DNA of 64,000 bases from Bradyrhizobium sp. SZCCT0231 (GTDB lineage: Bacteria > Pseudomonadota > Alphaproteobacteria > Rhizobiales > Xanthobacteraceae), in contig NZ_JAFCKP010000019.1 in the NCBI RefSeq assembly GCF_018130245.1, positions 1-64,000 of the forward strand. The letters are read 5' to 3'. Shown piece after piece: positions 1 through 6,789 of the stretch. Each line of letters begins with the position of its first letter. The first letter of the stretch is position 1. The notes beneath the pieces are model-generated. The model did not search any database. It was given only the letters and a program-made list of their open reading frames with translations, and had not been told where the DNA came from. A program made the position numbers and the translations under genes.

Positions 1-185
1 GCGCTTGGGCGGCACCTGCGCGAGCCTCCCCGAAAACGTCGGTATCAATCCATGCCTGCGCTACCTTAACGCCTATGCGGTCTTCCCTGCGCCCTCTTTC
101 ATGTGAGGGTGAAGCCACCAGGCAAAGCTCGGGCGGGATGCGCCGCGAGGATGACGAACTATGTCTATCGTTGAACGAAGGTCTC

Positions 186-320
186 GTGCCCCGGACGCTG
201 CGCAGCGCCTCTTCGGCGATGCGCTGCAGAGCCGGGGCCCATGTTGCAGCGAGTTGGGCGGCTTCCTGGGTCCCGGCTCTGCGCAGCAGCGTAAGAACGC
301 TGCAGCGCGTCCGGGACACG
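186..320. repeat. intergenic palindromic repeat, type A copy 1
   Basis: A long imperfect inverted repeat. It opens with GTGCCCCGGACGCTGCGCAG and closes with the near-complementary GCGCGTCCGGGACAC. The middle holds two facing arms, GCAGAGCCGGGGCCC and GGGTCCCGGCTCTGC. The same modules recur at 472-524 and 3012-3146, so this is a dispersed element. Repeats of this look are common between genes in Bradyrhizobium. Confidence 0.75.
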
Positions 321-350
321 AGAGCGATGCGCGCTATCACCCCGCACTCC

Positions 351-435
351 GTCATTGCGAGGAGCCCTTGCGACGAAGCAATCCAGACTGTCTCCGCGGA
401 GGGATTCTGGATTGCTTCGCTCCGCTCGCAATGAC
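351..435. repeat. intergenic palindromic repeat, type B
   Basis: The element starts GTCATTGCGAG and ends with its exact complement CTCGCAATGAC. Inner arms GAAGCAATCCAGA and TCTGGATTGCTTC are also complementary. An RNA copy would fold into one long hairpin. The sequence type is familiar as a dispersed non-coding repeat in Bradyrhizobium and relatives; only one copy is in this window. Confidence 0.75.
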
Positions 436-471
436 GATGCAGAAACAGGTGCGCGTGAAAATTCCGTCCTC

Positions 472-524
472 GGGTCCCGGCTCAGCGCCGCAACGCTTAC
501 GCGCTGCGTCGCGTCCGGGACACG
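472..524. repeat. intergenic palindromic repeat, type A partial copy
   Basis: A shorter version of the 186-320 element. It has the GGGTCCCGGCTC arm, a central CGCAACGCTTACGCG-like segment and the closing GCGTCCGGGACACGAG arm, but lacks the left half. It lies 12 bp beyond the 3' end of the dehydrogenase gene that follows on the minus strand. Confidence 0.65.
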
Positions 525-536
525 AGAGGATGCATG

Positions 537-1322
537 CTAGACCGGTTTCCCCGTATACGGCATCGACGCCGTCAAGCCGCCGTCGACCGGGAACGCCTGG
601 CCGTTCACATACGACGCCTCGTCGCTCGCCAGGAACAGCCCCATCGCCGCGAGCTCGTGCGGTTGTCCGGCGCGCTGGAGCGGGTTGAGCTGGCCGATCT
701 TGTCTTGGGTGCCGCGCTCCTTGGCGCGGTCGAAGATCGGCTTGGTCATGCCTGTTTCGATCAGGCCCGGGCACACCGCGTTGATGCGCACGCCGGTGCC
801 GGTGAGCGAATAGGCGGTGGTCTGCACCAGAGAGATCACGCCGGCCTTGCTCGCGGCATAGGGATGCCCGCTCGCGCCGGCCTTGAGGCCTGCGACGGAC
901 GCCGTCAGCACGATCGCGCCGGACTGCTGCTTGACCATGTGCGGCATGGCGTATTTCACTGCGAGAAACGGCCCGATCAAATTGACGCGCAAGACCTCCT
1001 GCCAGTGCTCGACGGTCTGCTCGGCGAGCGGAACGAGCCCGCCGGAGATGCCGGCATTGGCCCAGATCACATCGAGCCGGCCATGCGTCTTCACCGCCTT
1101 GTCGATGACGGCGATCACGTCCGTTTCGGAGCCGGCATCCGCGATCATGGCTTCAGCGACACCGCCGGCCTTCTTGATCTCCTCGACGGTCTCCTTGACC
1201 GCCTCGGTGCGATCGACCGCGATCAGCTTGGCGCCTTCCCGGGTGAACAGCAGCGCCGCGGCACGGCCGATGCCGCTGCCGGCGCCGGTGATGATGACGG
1301 ATTTGCCTTGCAGGCGGCCCAT
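537..1322 (-). CDS. SDR family NAD(P)-dependent oxidoreductase
   Basis: A 261-residue classical short-chain dehydrogenase, a soluble cytosolic enzyme that oxidises or reduces an alcohol/ketone pair with NAD(P). The Rossmann glycine motif TGAGSGIG is at residues 12-19, the NAG motif at 89-91, the catalytic Ser at 142 and the YxxxK pair at Tyr155/Lys159. The PVDGG segment near the C-terminus is also typical. Asp37 after the second beta strand suggests NAD rather than NADP. It is transcribed away from the histidine phosphatase gene across a 133-bp gap. The substrate cannot be named from sequence. Confidence 0.9.
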   Translation of the reverse strand: MGRLQGKSVIITGAGSGIGRAAALLFTREGAKLIAVDRTEAVKETVEEIKKAGGVAEAMIADAGSETDVIAVIDKAVKTHGRLDVIWANAGISGGLVPLAEQTVEHWQEVLRVNLIGPFLAVKYAMPHMVKQQSGAIVLTASVAGLKAGASGHPYAASKAGVISLVQTTAYSLTGTGVRINAVCPGLIETGMTKPIFDRAKERGTQDKIGQLNPLQRAGQPHELAAMGLFLASDEASYVNGQAFPVDGGLTASMPYTGKPV

Positions 1323-1455
1323 GCGCTTCTCCCTTTGGCTCGCACGCGGCCCTTGCCGCGCGACGGAATTTCAAACAAGATTTCAAACGGTAAAGTGTCT
1401 TGAGGCACGTTCGTTACTGACGTACAGCGACATCACACGGGATGGAAGGGTTTCG
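1323..1455. promoter_or_regulatory. divergent intergenic region with a 9-bp direct repeat
   Basis: This 133-bp gap separates the minus-strand SDR gene from the plus-strand histidine phosphatase gene, so it must hold both promoters. ATTTCAAAC occurs twice, at 1368-1376 and 1380-1388, a 12-bp period that could be a regulator site. A GGAAGGG ribosome binding site lies at 1444-1450, six bases before the phosphatase ATG. No clear -35/-10 pair was recognised. Confidence 0.4.
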
Positions 1456-2154
1456 ATGGCAGGCGCAGACAAGGCGAATGTGGTCATAACACGATGGTGG
1501 TGGGTCCGGCACGCGCCAGTGCGCAATGACGGCGGCAACATCTACGGCCAGTCCGACATCGCCTGCGACACCAGCGACACCTATGTATTCAATGCTGTTG
1601 CCAAGGTGCTGCCACGCAAGGCGGTCTGGTACTCGAGCAATCTGATGCGCACCCACCAGACCGCCGAGGCGATCTGGGCGGCCGGCTTCCCAAAGCCTGG
1701 GTCGATGAAATGGGAAGCTGATCTCGCCGAGCAGAATCTCGGCCGCTGGCAGGGCATGAACCGCGCCGAATTCATCGCGAGCCGCCCCGTCGGCACGAGC
1801 TGGTTCGCCGACATCAACGAGCCGGCGCCCGGCGGCGAGAGCTTCATGGACCTCTACAACCGCACGCGCCGCACCATCGAGCGCATCAACGTGGAGGCGG
1901 CCGGGCAGGACATCATCGCGGTCGCGCATGGCGGCACCATCAAGGCCGCGCTGGGGCTCGCGCTGGATGGTCAGCCGGAGCGGGGACTGTCGTTCGACAT
2001 CGACAACGTGTCGGTGACGCGGCTCGATCATTTCGCAAGTCCCGATCGCACGGTCTGGCGGCTGCCGATGGTGAATCAGCAGCCGTGGATCGCAGATGCT
2101 GCGCACGCGGCGATGCACCAGCCGGCGGGACCGGAAGTCAAGAAGCTCGCCTGA
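1456..2154 (+). CDS. histidine phosphatase superfamily protein
   Basis: A 232-residue phosphoglycerate-mutase-like phosphatase. Proteins of this family transfer a phosphoryl group to a catalytic histidine. That histidine is His19 in the segment WVRHAP; the usual RHG is RHA here. The second conserved histidine lies in the AVAHGGT motif near residue 158. A TRHTA-like helix start is present as MRTHQTAEA. The start at 1456 is chosen because GGAAGGG sits just upstream; the frame stays open further upstream but runs antisense to the SDR gene. Next gene: another SDR, 79 bp downstream. The substrate is unknown. Confidence 0.85.
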   Translation: MAGADKANVVITRWWWVRHAPVRNDGGNIYGQSDIACDTSDTYVFNAVAKVLPRKAVWYSSNLMRTHQTAEAIWAAGFPKPGSMKWEADLAEQNLGRWQGMNRAEFIASRPVGTSWFADINEPAPGGESFMDLYNRTRRTIERINVEAAGQDIIAVAHGGTIKAALGLALDGQPERGLSFDIDNVSVTRLDHFASPDRTVWRLPMVNQQPWIADAAHAAMHQPAGPEVKKLA

Positions 2155-2161
2155 AGCTGCT

Positions 2162-2201
2162 GTCATTCCGGGTTCGATGCCTGGCATCGCCCCGGAATGA
2201 C
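2162..2201. repeat. short palindromic repeat, possible transcript end
   Basis: GTCATTCCGGG at 2162 and CCCGGAATGAC ending at 2201 are perfect complements around an 18-bp centre that itself contains GATGCC/GGCATC. Hairpins of this type are frequent in Bradyrhizobium intergenic DNA. It sits directly after the phosphatase stop and could stabilise or end the transcript, but no run of T follows it. Confidence 0.6.
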
Positions 2202-2233
2202 GTTGAATATAAAGATCACTCTGGGAGAGAAAC

Positions 2234-3001
2234 ATGACCTTGTTCGACATGAAGGGAAAAGTCGCCGTCATCACGGGATCGACGCGCGGCATCGGGCTTG
2301 CGATCGCCGAGCGCATGGCCGAGCACGGCGCCAAGGTGGTGATCTCCTCGCGCAAGGCCGACGTGTGCGAGCAGGTGGCGAAGAGCATCAACGACAGATT
2401 CGGCAAGGGCACCGCGGTCGCGATCGCCGCGAACATCTCGTCGAAAGAGAATCTGCAAAACCTCGTCGACGAGAGCAACCGTGCCTTCGGCAAGATCGAC
2501 GTGCTGGTCTGCAATGCCGCGTCGAATCCGTATTACGGCCCGCTCGCCGGCATCTCCGACGATCAGTTCAGAAAAATCCTCGACAACAACATCGTCGCCA
2601 ACAATTGGCTGATCTCGATGGTTGTGCCGCAGATGATCGAGCGCAAGGACGGCTCGATCATCATCGTCTCATCGATCGGCGGCCTCAAGGGCTCGACCAT
2701 CCTCGGTGCCTACGCGATCTCGAAAGCCGCCGACATGCAGCTCGCGCGCAACCTCGCCTGCGAATACGGCAAGGACAATATCCGCGTGAACTGCATCGCG
2801 CCCGGCCTGATCAAGACCGATTTCGCCAAAGCGCTGTGGGACAATCCGGAGAACCTCAAAGCCTCGACCGCGCGCTCGCCGCTCTTGCGCATCGGCATCC
2901 CCGACGAGATCGCGGGCGCGGCCGTGTTCCTGGGTTCGAAGGCCGGCGACTTCATGACCGGCCAGACCATGGTGATCGACGGCGGCGCGACGATTAGTTG
3001 A
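2234..3001 (+). CDS. SDR family oxidoreductase
   Basis: A 255-residue classical short-chain dehydrogenase. TGSTRGIG at 14-21 binds the nucleotide and VSS precedes the catalytic Ser of the central strand. YAISK supplies the Tyr/Lys pair, and the C-terminus ends in the usual DGG motif. Ser-Arg-Lys after the second beta strand favours NADP. The CNAASNP segment replaces the usual NNAG. A GGGAGA ribosome binding site precedes the ATG by six bases. It shares the plus strand with the histidine phosphatase gene but a palindromic repeat separates them. The substrate is not deducible. Confidence 0.9.
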   Translation: MTLFDMKGKVAVITGSTRGIGLAIAERMAEHGAKVVISSRKADVCEQVAKSINDRFGKGTAVAIAANISSKENLQNLVDESNRAFGKIDVLVCNAASNPYYGPLAGISDDQFRKILDNNIVANNWLISMVVPQMIERKDGSIIIVSSIGGLKGSTILGAYAISKAADMQLARNLACEYGKDNIRVNCIAPGLIKTDFAKALWDNPENLKASTARSPLLRIGIPDEIAGAAVFLGSKAGDFMTGQTMVIDGGATIS

Positions 3002-3011
3002 GGTAACGACC

Positions 3012-3146
3012 GTGTCCCGGACGCGGTGCAGCGTGTAACGCTGCTCCGCAGAGCCGGGACCCAGAAAGCCGAGAACGAGATCGTGGATGCATGGGCCCCG
3101 GCTCTGCGCAGCAACGCTAAAGGGGCGTTGCAGCGCGTCCGGGGTA
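3012..3146. repeat. intergenic palindromic repeat, type A copy 2
   Basis: This fills the gap between the convergent SDR and serine hydrolase genes. It has the same module order as the copy at 186-320: GTGTCCCGGACGC, then GCAGAGCCGGGACCC, then GGGCCCCGGCTCTGC, then GCGCGTCCGGGG. Its position between two gene ends fits a role as a bidirectional transcript-end structure, but this is inference. Confidence 0.75.
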
Positions 3147-3153
3147 CGCAAGG

Positions 3154-4395
3154 TCACTCCACCGCCGCGTAAACCAGGTCCCGCACCAGTGTGCGCGTAA
3201 AATCGCGCTGGCCGGGGCCCTGGCTCATGAACACTGCGAACAGATCTTCCTTCGGATCGATCCAGAAGAACGTGCCGGCAATGCCGCTCCAGAAATACTG
3301 TCCGACGCTGCCGGGGAAGGGCGCGATGCCGGCCTCGCGGCGCACGGCAAAGCCGAGACCGAAGCCGTGGCCGGGCGACAGCAGCGTGCCATTCGTCACG
3401 ACATGCGGCCCGAGGTGATCGGAGGCCATCAGCTCCAGCGTCTTGCGGCCGATGATCCTGTTGCCGTCGAGGGTGCCGCCATTGCGCAGCATCAGGCAGA
3501 AGCGGGCATAGTCCATCGTGGTCGAGACCAGGCCGCCGCCGCCGGACTCCATCACCGGCTGCTCGAGCATATTGAACAGCGCGACCTTGTCGCCGGTCCA
3601 GGGGTCGGCCGCGAACGGCTCGGCGAGGCGGCCGGCATTGGCCTCGGGTGTGGAGAAGCCGGTCTCAGCCATCTGGAGCGGCGCGAGCACGCGCTCGGTG
3701 AGGAACGTGCCGAGCGATTTGCCGCTGACGACTTCGATGATGCGGCCCAAAATATCCGTGGAGCGGCTGTAGTTGAACTCCGCGCCGGGCTGGCAGACCA
3801 GCGGAAAGCTCGCCACCAGCGCGGCGTGCTCGGCGTTGGTGATCTTGCGGCTGCGGACGCGGGACTCCTGATAGAGCTTGTGCACGGGGCCGTCGCCCTG
3901 GTGCTCATAGGTGAGGCCCGAGGTGTGGCGGAGCAGGTCCTGCACGGTCATGGGCCGCGTCGGTGGCACCAGCTCCAACTTGCCGTCCTTGACGACGCCG
4001 ACCCGCTGGCTCGCGAACTCCGGGATGAATTTTGCGACGGCGTCGCTGAGCAGGAGGTAGCCATCCTCGACCAGCGCCATGATGCCGACCGAGACGATCG
4101 GCTTGGTCATCGAGAAGATGCGGAAGATCGAATCGCGCGCCATCGGCGCCGCGCCCGCCGGGCTCTGCTTGCCGAGCGCCTCGAACCAGCCGATTTGGCC
4201 GCCCCTCGCCACCAGCACGGTGACCCCGGGCACGGTTCCCTTGTCGATCTCGCGGCTGAAGGCACCCGACATGGCCTGGAGACGGGGACGCGACAGCCCG
4301 AGCGTCTCGGGGCGGGCTTCCGGCAAAGGCGGGGTGTGGAGCGCGATCGTGGCCTGTGGGGCAGCTGTGGCGGTCGCTGTAACGGTCATGGGCAC
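3154..4395 (-). CDS. serine hydrolase, beta-lactamase class C / esterase family VIII type
   Basis: A 413-residue penicillin-binding-protein-like hydrolase. The nucleophile motif SMTK is at residues 95-98 and the second-motif tyrosine is Tyr209 in FNYSRS. A glycine-rich GHGFGLGF segment and a late SGIAGT segment fit the usual third-motif region. Such proteins hydrolyse esters or peptides; true beta-lactamase activity is not implied. No convincing signal peptide is seen: the first 20 residues are Thr/Ala-rich without a basic start, so it is probably cytosolic. It is convergent with the preceding SDR gene across a repeat element. Confidence 0.85.
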   Translation of the reverse strand: MPMTVTATATAAPQATIALHTPPLPEARPETLGLSRPRLQAMSGAFSREIDKGTVPGVTVLVARGGQIGWFEALGKQSPAGAAPMARDSIFRIFSMTKPIVSVGIMALVEDGYLLLSDAVAKFIPEFASQRVGVVKDGKLELVPPTRPMTVQDLLRHTSGLTYEHQGDGPVHKLYQESRVRSRKITNAEHAALVASFPLVCQPGAEFNYSRSTDILGRIIEVVSGKSLGTFLTERVLAPLQMAETGFSTPEANAGRLAEPFAADPWTGDKVALFNMLEQPVMESGGGGLVSTTMDYARFCLMLRNGGTLDGNRIIGRKTLELMASDHLGPHVVTNGTLLSPGHGFGLGFAVRREAGIAPFPGSVGQYFWSGIAGTFFWIDPKEDLFAVFMSQGPGQRDFTRTLVRDLVYAAVE

Positions 4396-4537
4396 TCCCG
4401 ATTGTTTTTCGTTATGGCCAACGGACTGTGGCCCAGAAACCCAGGCACAAACAAGCGAAGCCGGCGCGGTTCACCCTTGCAAACCGGCCGCCCTCTGTGC
4501 TTGAAAGCGCCCCTGATCCGCGGCGACGCGGGTTCGT

Positions 4538-4613
4538 AGGAGTGTAGCTCAATTGGTAGAGCACCGGTCTCCAAAACCGGGGGTCGCAGGTTCGAGCCCT
4601 GCCACTCCTGCCA
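4538..4613 (+). tRNA. trnW: tRNA-Trp (anticodon CCA)
   Basis: A 76-nt cloverleaf. Acceptor arms AGGAGTG (4538-4544) and CACTCCT (4603-4609) pair fully. The anticodon stem CCGGT/ACCGG (4564-4568, 4576-4580) holds loop CTCCAAA with anticodon CCA at 4571-4573. The T loop reads GGTTCGAGCC. Discriminator G is followed by an encoded CCA. In many alphaproteobacteria this gene lies just before secE; here about 25.7 kb of glycan genes separate the two. Confidence 0.97.
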
Positions 4614-4729
4614 GTAAAATCAATCACTTAAGTCAGCTTCTGGCGGGATAGGGACGAGGCGTCCCGCGGGCGAATCGCCACGCGTGAGTCTATCCGCTTG
4701 ATGTCCGGGGTCAGCAGGCTAGACGGCGC

Positions 4730-5491
4730 CTAGCGCGCCGGGGCCCGCTCCGCGTCGTCGGGAGTTTGGCTGAGATCGACGTTTCGGATGGGAACGCGGC
4801 GCAGCAGCGAGACGATGGTCCCGCCGAGCTCGAAGTAGGTGCGCAGCCGCAACGCGCGGGACGATCCCTTCAGCTCCGCATTCAGGCTCACGGGGACCTG
4901 GACGTGGGTGAGGCCGAGCTGGAGCAGGGAGATCAGCGCACAGATCTGGTAGCCGTAGCCGTCGGCCTTGACCGCGATCTGGCGCAGCCATTTCACGGGA
5001 TAGACGATCATGCTGTGGTAGTCGGACAGCCAGAAGCCGAACAGGCAATTCAGGATGAACCGCAGCGAATGCGACTGGATGGAGCGGTTGATGGAGCGGT
5101 CCGACTGGTTGTCGCGATAGGTGATGACGATGTCGGCGGCGCCCGCCGCCTTGAACATGCGGGCAATACCTTCGTTCTGGAAGGCGTGATCGCCGGGAAT
5201 GAGCGTGATGGCATCGAATTTCGCGCGCGACAGCGCATATTCGAAGCCGGCACCGACACCCCGCCGTTCGGCGTTATGATGCACGATGATGCGCGGCTCG
5301 CCGGCCGCGAACTCGTCCATGATCGCGCCGGTGGCGTCGGTGCTGCCGTCGTCGATCAGGAAGATCTCGAAATCATCAAGCAGCTCGCGGGCGAGCGGCA
5401 GCACGCCGTCGATGGTGTCGGCGATCTTGTCCTGCTCGTTCAGTGCAGGAATGACGATCGTAAGCTTTTTTGCCGCCCTGGAAGGTGTCAT
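4730..5491 (-). CDS. glycosyltransferase family 2 protein
   Basis: A 253-residue GT-A fold transferase of the dolichyl-phosphate-mannose synthase or polyprenyl-phosphate glycosyltransferase type. VIPALNE at 13-19 and DDGSTD at 47-52 form the nucleotide-sugar site, and PGDHAF near 99-104 takes the DxD position. The ~65 C-terminal residues are amphipathic and lack the two transmembrane helices of some relatives, so it is probably peripheral to the membrane. It is the last of three minus-strand genes after the promoter at 6701-6729. The likely role is loading a sugar on a lipid carrier or a surface glycan; donor and acceptor are unknown. Confidence 0.85.
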   Translation of the reverse strand: MTPSRAAKKLTIVIPALNEQDKIADTIDGVLPLARELLDDFEIFLIDDGSTDATGAIMDEFAAGEPRIIVHHNAERRGVGAGFEYALSRAKFDAITLIPGDHAFQNEGIARMFKAAGAADIVITYRDNQSDRSINRSIQSHSLRFILNCLFGFWLSDYHSMIVYPVKWLRQIAVKADGYGYQICALISLLQLGLTHVQVPVSLNAELKGSSRALRLRTYFELGGTIVSLLRRVPIRNVDLSQTPDDAERAPAR

Positions 5492-5631
5492 TTTATGCCG
5501 CCGTTGCCGGCCACTCTTTACTGGTGGAACCCCGGCGCAACTTTAGGTCATCTGGGCGGGGCGAACAATGCGGCTCGCCGATATGGTCCACACAACCGTC
5601 ACGAAACCGGCAATGTGTGTGTTCCGTGCAA

Positions 5632-6138
5632 CTAGTCGGAAAAATCATAAAGACTGGTATCGCCAATGCCGAAGGCGCGGCGCAGCCGTCCGACATGGCC
5701 TGCCATGGTCCGGCCCGCCGCCGTCGCCACGAAGTGTGAACCGACCGGTTCGACCAGGCCACCATCGACCAGGTTCCCAATTCGTCCCTGGAACAGACCT
5801 GGAACCTGCGTTTCGGCGATCTCCGAAAGCGGGGCCCTCCGGCCGGGCCGGTCGACGAGGCCGAGCAGGATGTCCAGGGACACCGATTTGTACACTGCGC
5901 CAAAGGCGAAAACGTAAGCCATGACGCAAAATCCGAAGATCGACGCGGCGTCCCAATACTGAAATTGCGGGACGACGAAAATTCCGAGCGTCACACCGAG
6001 ACCATGCGAGACGACCGCGGCGATCGCGAGCAGGGTGACGGGTCCGAACGACCATGCGCGAGCGCGGGCCGTGAGCTGCAAGGCCGGCGCCAGCAGGGCG
6101 AAGACGACGACGGCGACGAGCCCGACAGCGAAGGACAT
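5632..6138 (-). CDS. membrane protein with three TM helices and a winged-helix-like tail
   Basis: I do not recognise a named family. The 168-residue product has three hydrophobic segments (about residues 3-22, 31-55 and 62-85) followed by a soluble ~75-residue tail. The tail pattern (helix, GRIGNLVDGGLVEPVG, then AAGRTM and a basic helix) resembles a small winged-helix fold. The gene just upstream has the same layout and equal length, so the two look like ancient duplicates. ATG at 6138 was chosen; a GTG at 6150 that overlaps the previous stop as GTGA would add four residues. Role unknown; the neighbouring glycosyltransferase suggests cell-surface chemistry. Confidence 0.65.
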   Translation of the reverse strand: MSFAVGLVAVVVFALLAPALQLTARARAWSFGPVTLLAIAAVVSHGLGVTLGIFVVPQFQYWDAASIFGFCVMAYVFAFGAVYKSVSLDILLGLVDRPGRRAPLSEIAETQVPGLFQGRIGNLVDGGLVEPVGSHFVATAAGRTMAGHVGRLRRAFGIGDTSLYDFSD

Positions 6139-6146
6139 CGTGCCGC

Positions 6147-6653
6147 TCACCCGAGGCCCGTCGACAGACGAACGAGTTTGACGAGATGTGCGACCGCCAC
6201 CCCCTTGGCCGTCGGGGCCAGCCTGTTGCCTGCCGCGATCACCATCCCCGCGCCGACCAGGAGCTTCAGGCGGTTGTGCGTGAACGCGCCGAGATCTCCG
6301 CCCTGCATGTACGCCTCGGCCCATTGCTCCAGGGTGAGGGGACGTTCGGCCTGGACGAGTGCCGTGAGCAGCGTCAGCGTAAAGCCCCACGCCAGCAGAC
6401 TGAACAGGATGTAGCAGAGCATCAACGCTGTCCCCAACAGCAGGAGACCGCCAAGCACGTCGTCGAGGTGTCGCTGCCCTGGAAGGGCGATACAGGCGAT
6501 CGCGTAAAGCGCGATGATGCTGACGCACCCCAACCGGAAGCGGCGGCCGGATCCGCCAGTGGCGGCGATGCGCGCGTAACACAGCAACAGCAGTGGAAAG
6601 GCGATGCTGAGACCAATCGCGGCGGCTTGCGCCGGGCCCGGTAGCATGTTCAT
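6147..6653 (-). CDS. membrane protein with three TM helices and a winged-helix-like tail
   Basis: A 168-residue protein with three hydrophobic helices (about 9-30, 41-57 and 66-100) and a soluble C-terminal domain from about residue 103. The tail has the order helix, HNRLKLLVGAGMV, LAPTAKGVAV and a last basic helix, much like the tail of the next gene. It is the first gene after a near-consensus promoter (6701-6729), about 48 bp upstream of the ATG. The next gene begins within 8 bp of this stop, so the pair is probably translated together. No catalytic motif is visible and no function is proposed. Confidence 0.65.
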   Translation of the reverse strand: MNMLPGPAQAAAIGLSIAFPLLLLCYARIAATGGSGRRFRLGCVSIIALYAIACIALPGQRHLDDVLGGLLLLGTALMLCYILFSLLAWGFTLTLLTALVQAERPLTLEQWAEAYMQGGDLGAFTHNRLKLLVGAGMVIAAGNRLAPTAKGVAVAHLVKLVRLSTGLG

Positions 6654-6700
6654 TGTGGAAAATCGTCCCGAACGCCTCTCAGGCCCAGCCAGAGCGAAAG

Positions 6701-6729
6701 TCTATAGGAGGTCGTATTTTTGCGGTCAA
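6701..6729 (-). promoter_or_regulatory. sigma-70-type promoter
   Basis: On the minus strand TTGACC (6729-6724) and TATAGA (6706-6701) are separated by exactly 17 bp. Transcription would start near 6694, about 40 bases before the ATG at 6653. It would drive the paired membrane-protein genes and probably the family 2 glycosyltransferase gene. Confidence 0.65.
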
Positions 6730-6789
6730 GGGAGCCCGGCGTCCCAGCACTTGCGGTCGCCACGTGGGCGTGCGAAATCCTGGCCGGCG

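Larger units (their letters stand above)
1..536. other. repeat-rich non-coding region
   Basis: No convincing complete gene is seen here. A plus-strand reading frame open from the left edge ends at a TGA at 104-106 and could be the last ~34 codons of a gene outside the window, but nothing in it is recognisable. From about 186 onward the stretch is almost entirely inverted-repeat elements (186-320, 351-435, 472-524), so the short open frames there are repeat translations and not genes. Confidence 0.5.

Noticed and set aside
186-524. CRISPR-like array
   Set aside because: Repeats are long palindromes of different types with irregular spacing and no spacers; no cas gene is present.
883-1455. Longer N-terminus for the histidine phosphatase
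   Set aside because: The extension runs antisense to the SDR gene; a good ribosome binding site supports the ATG at 1456.
6604-6789. Longer N-terminus for the membrane protein that starts at 6790
   Set aside because: The extra residues cover the divergent promoter and the start of the opposite gene and precede the natural TM1.
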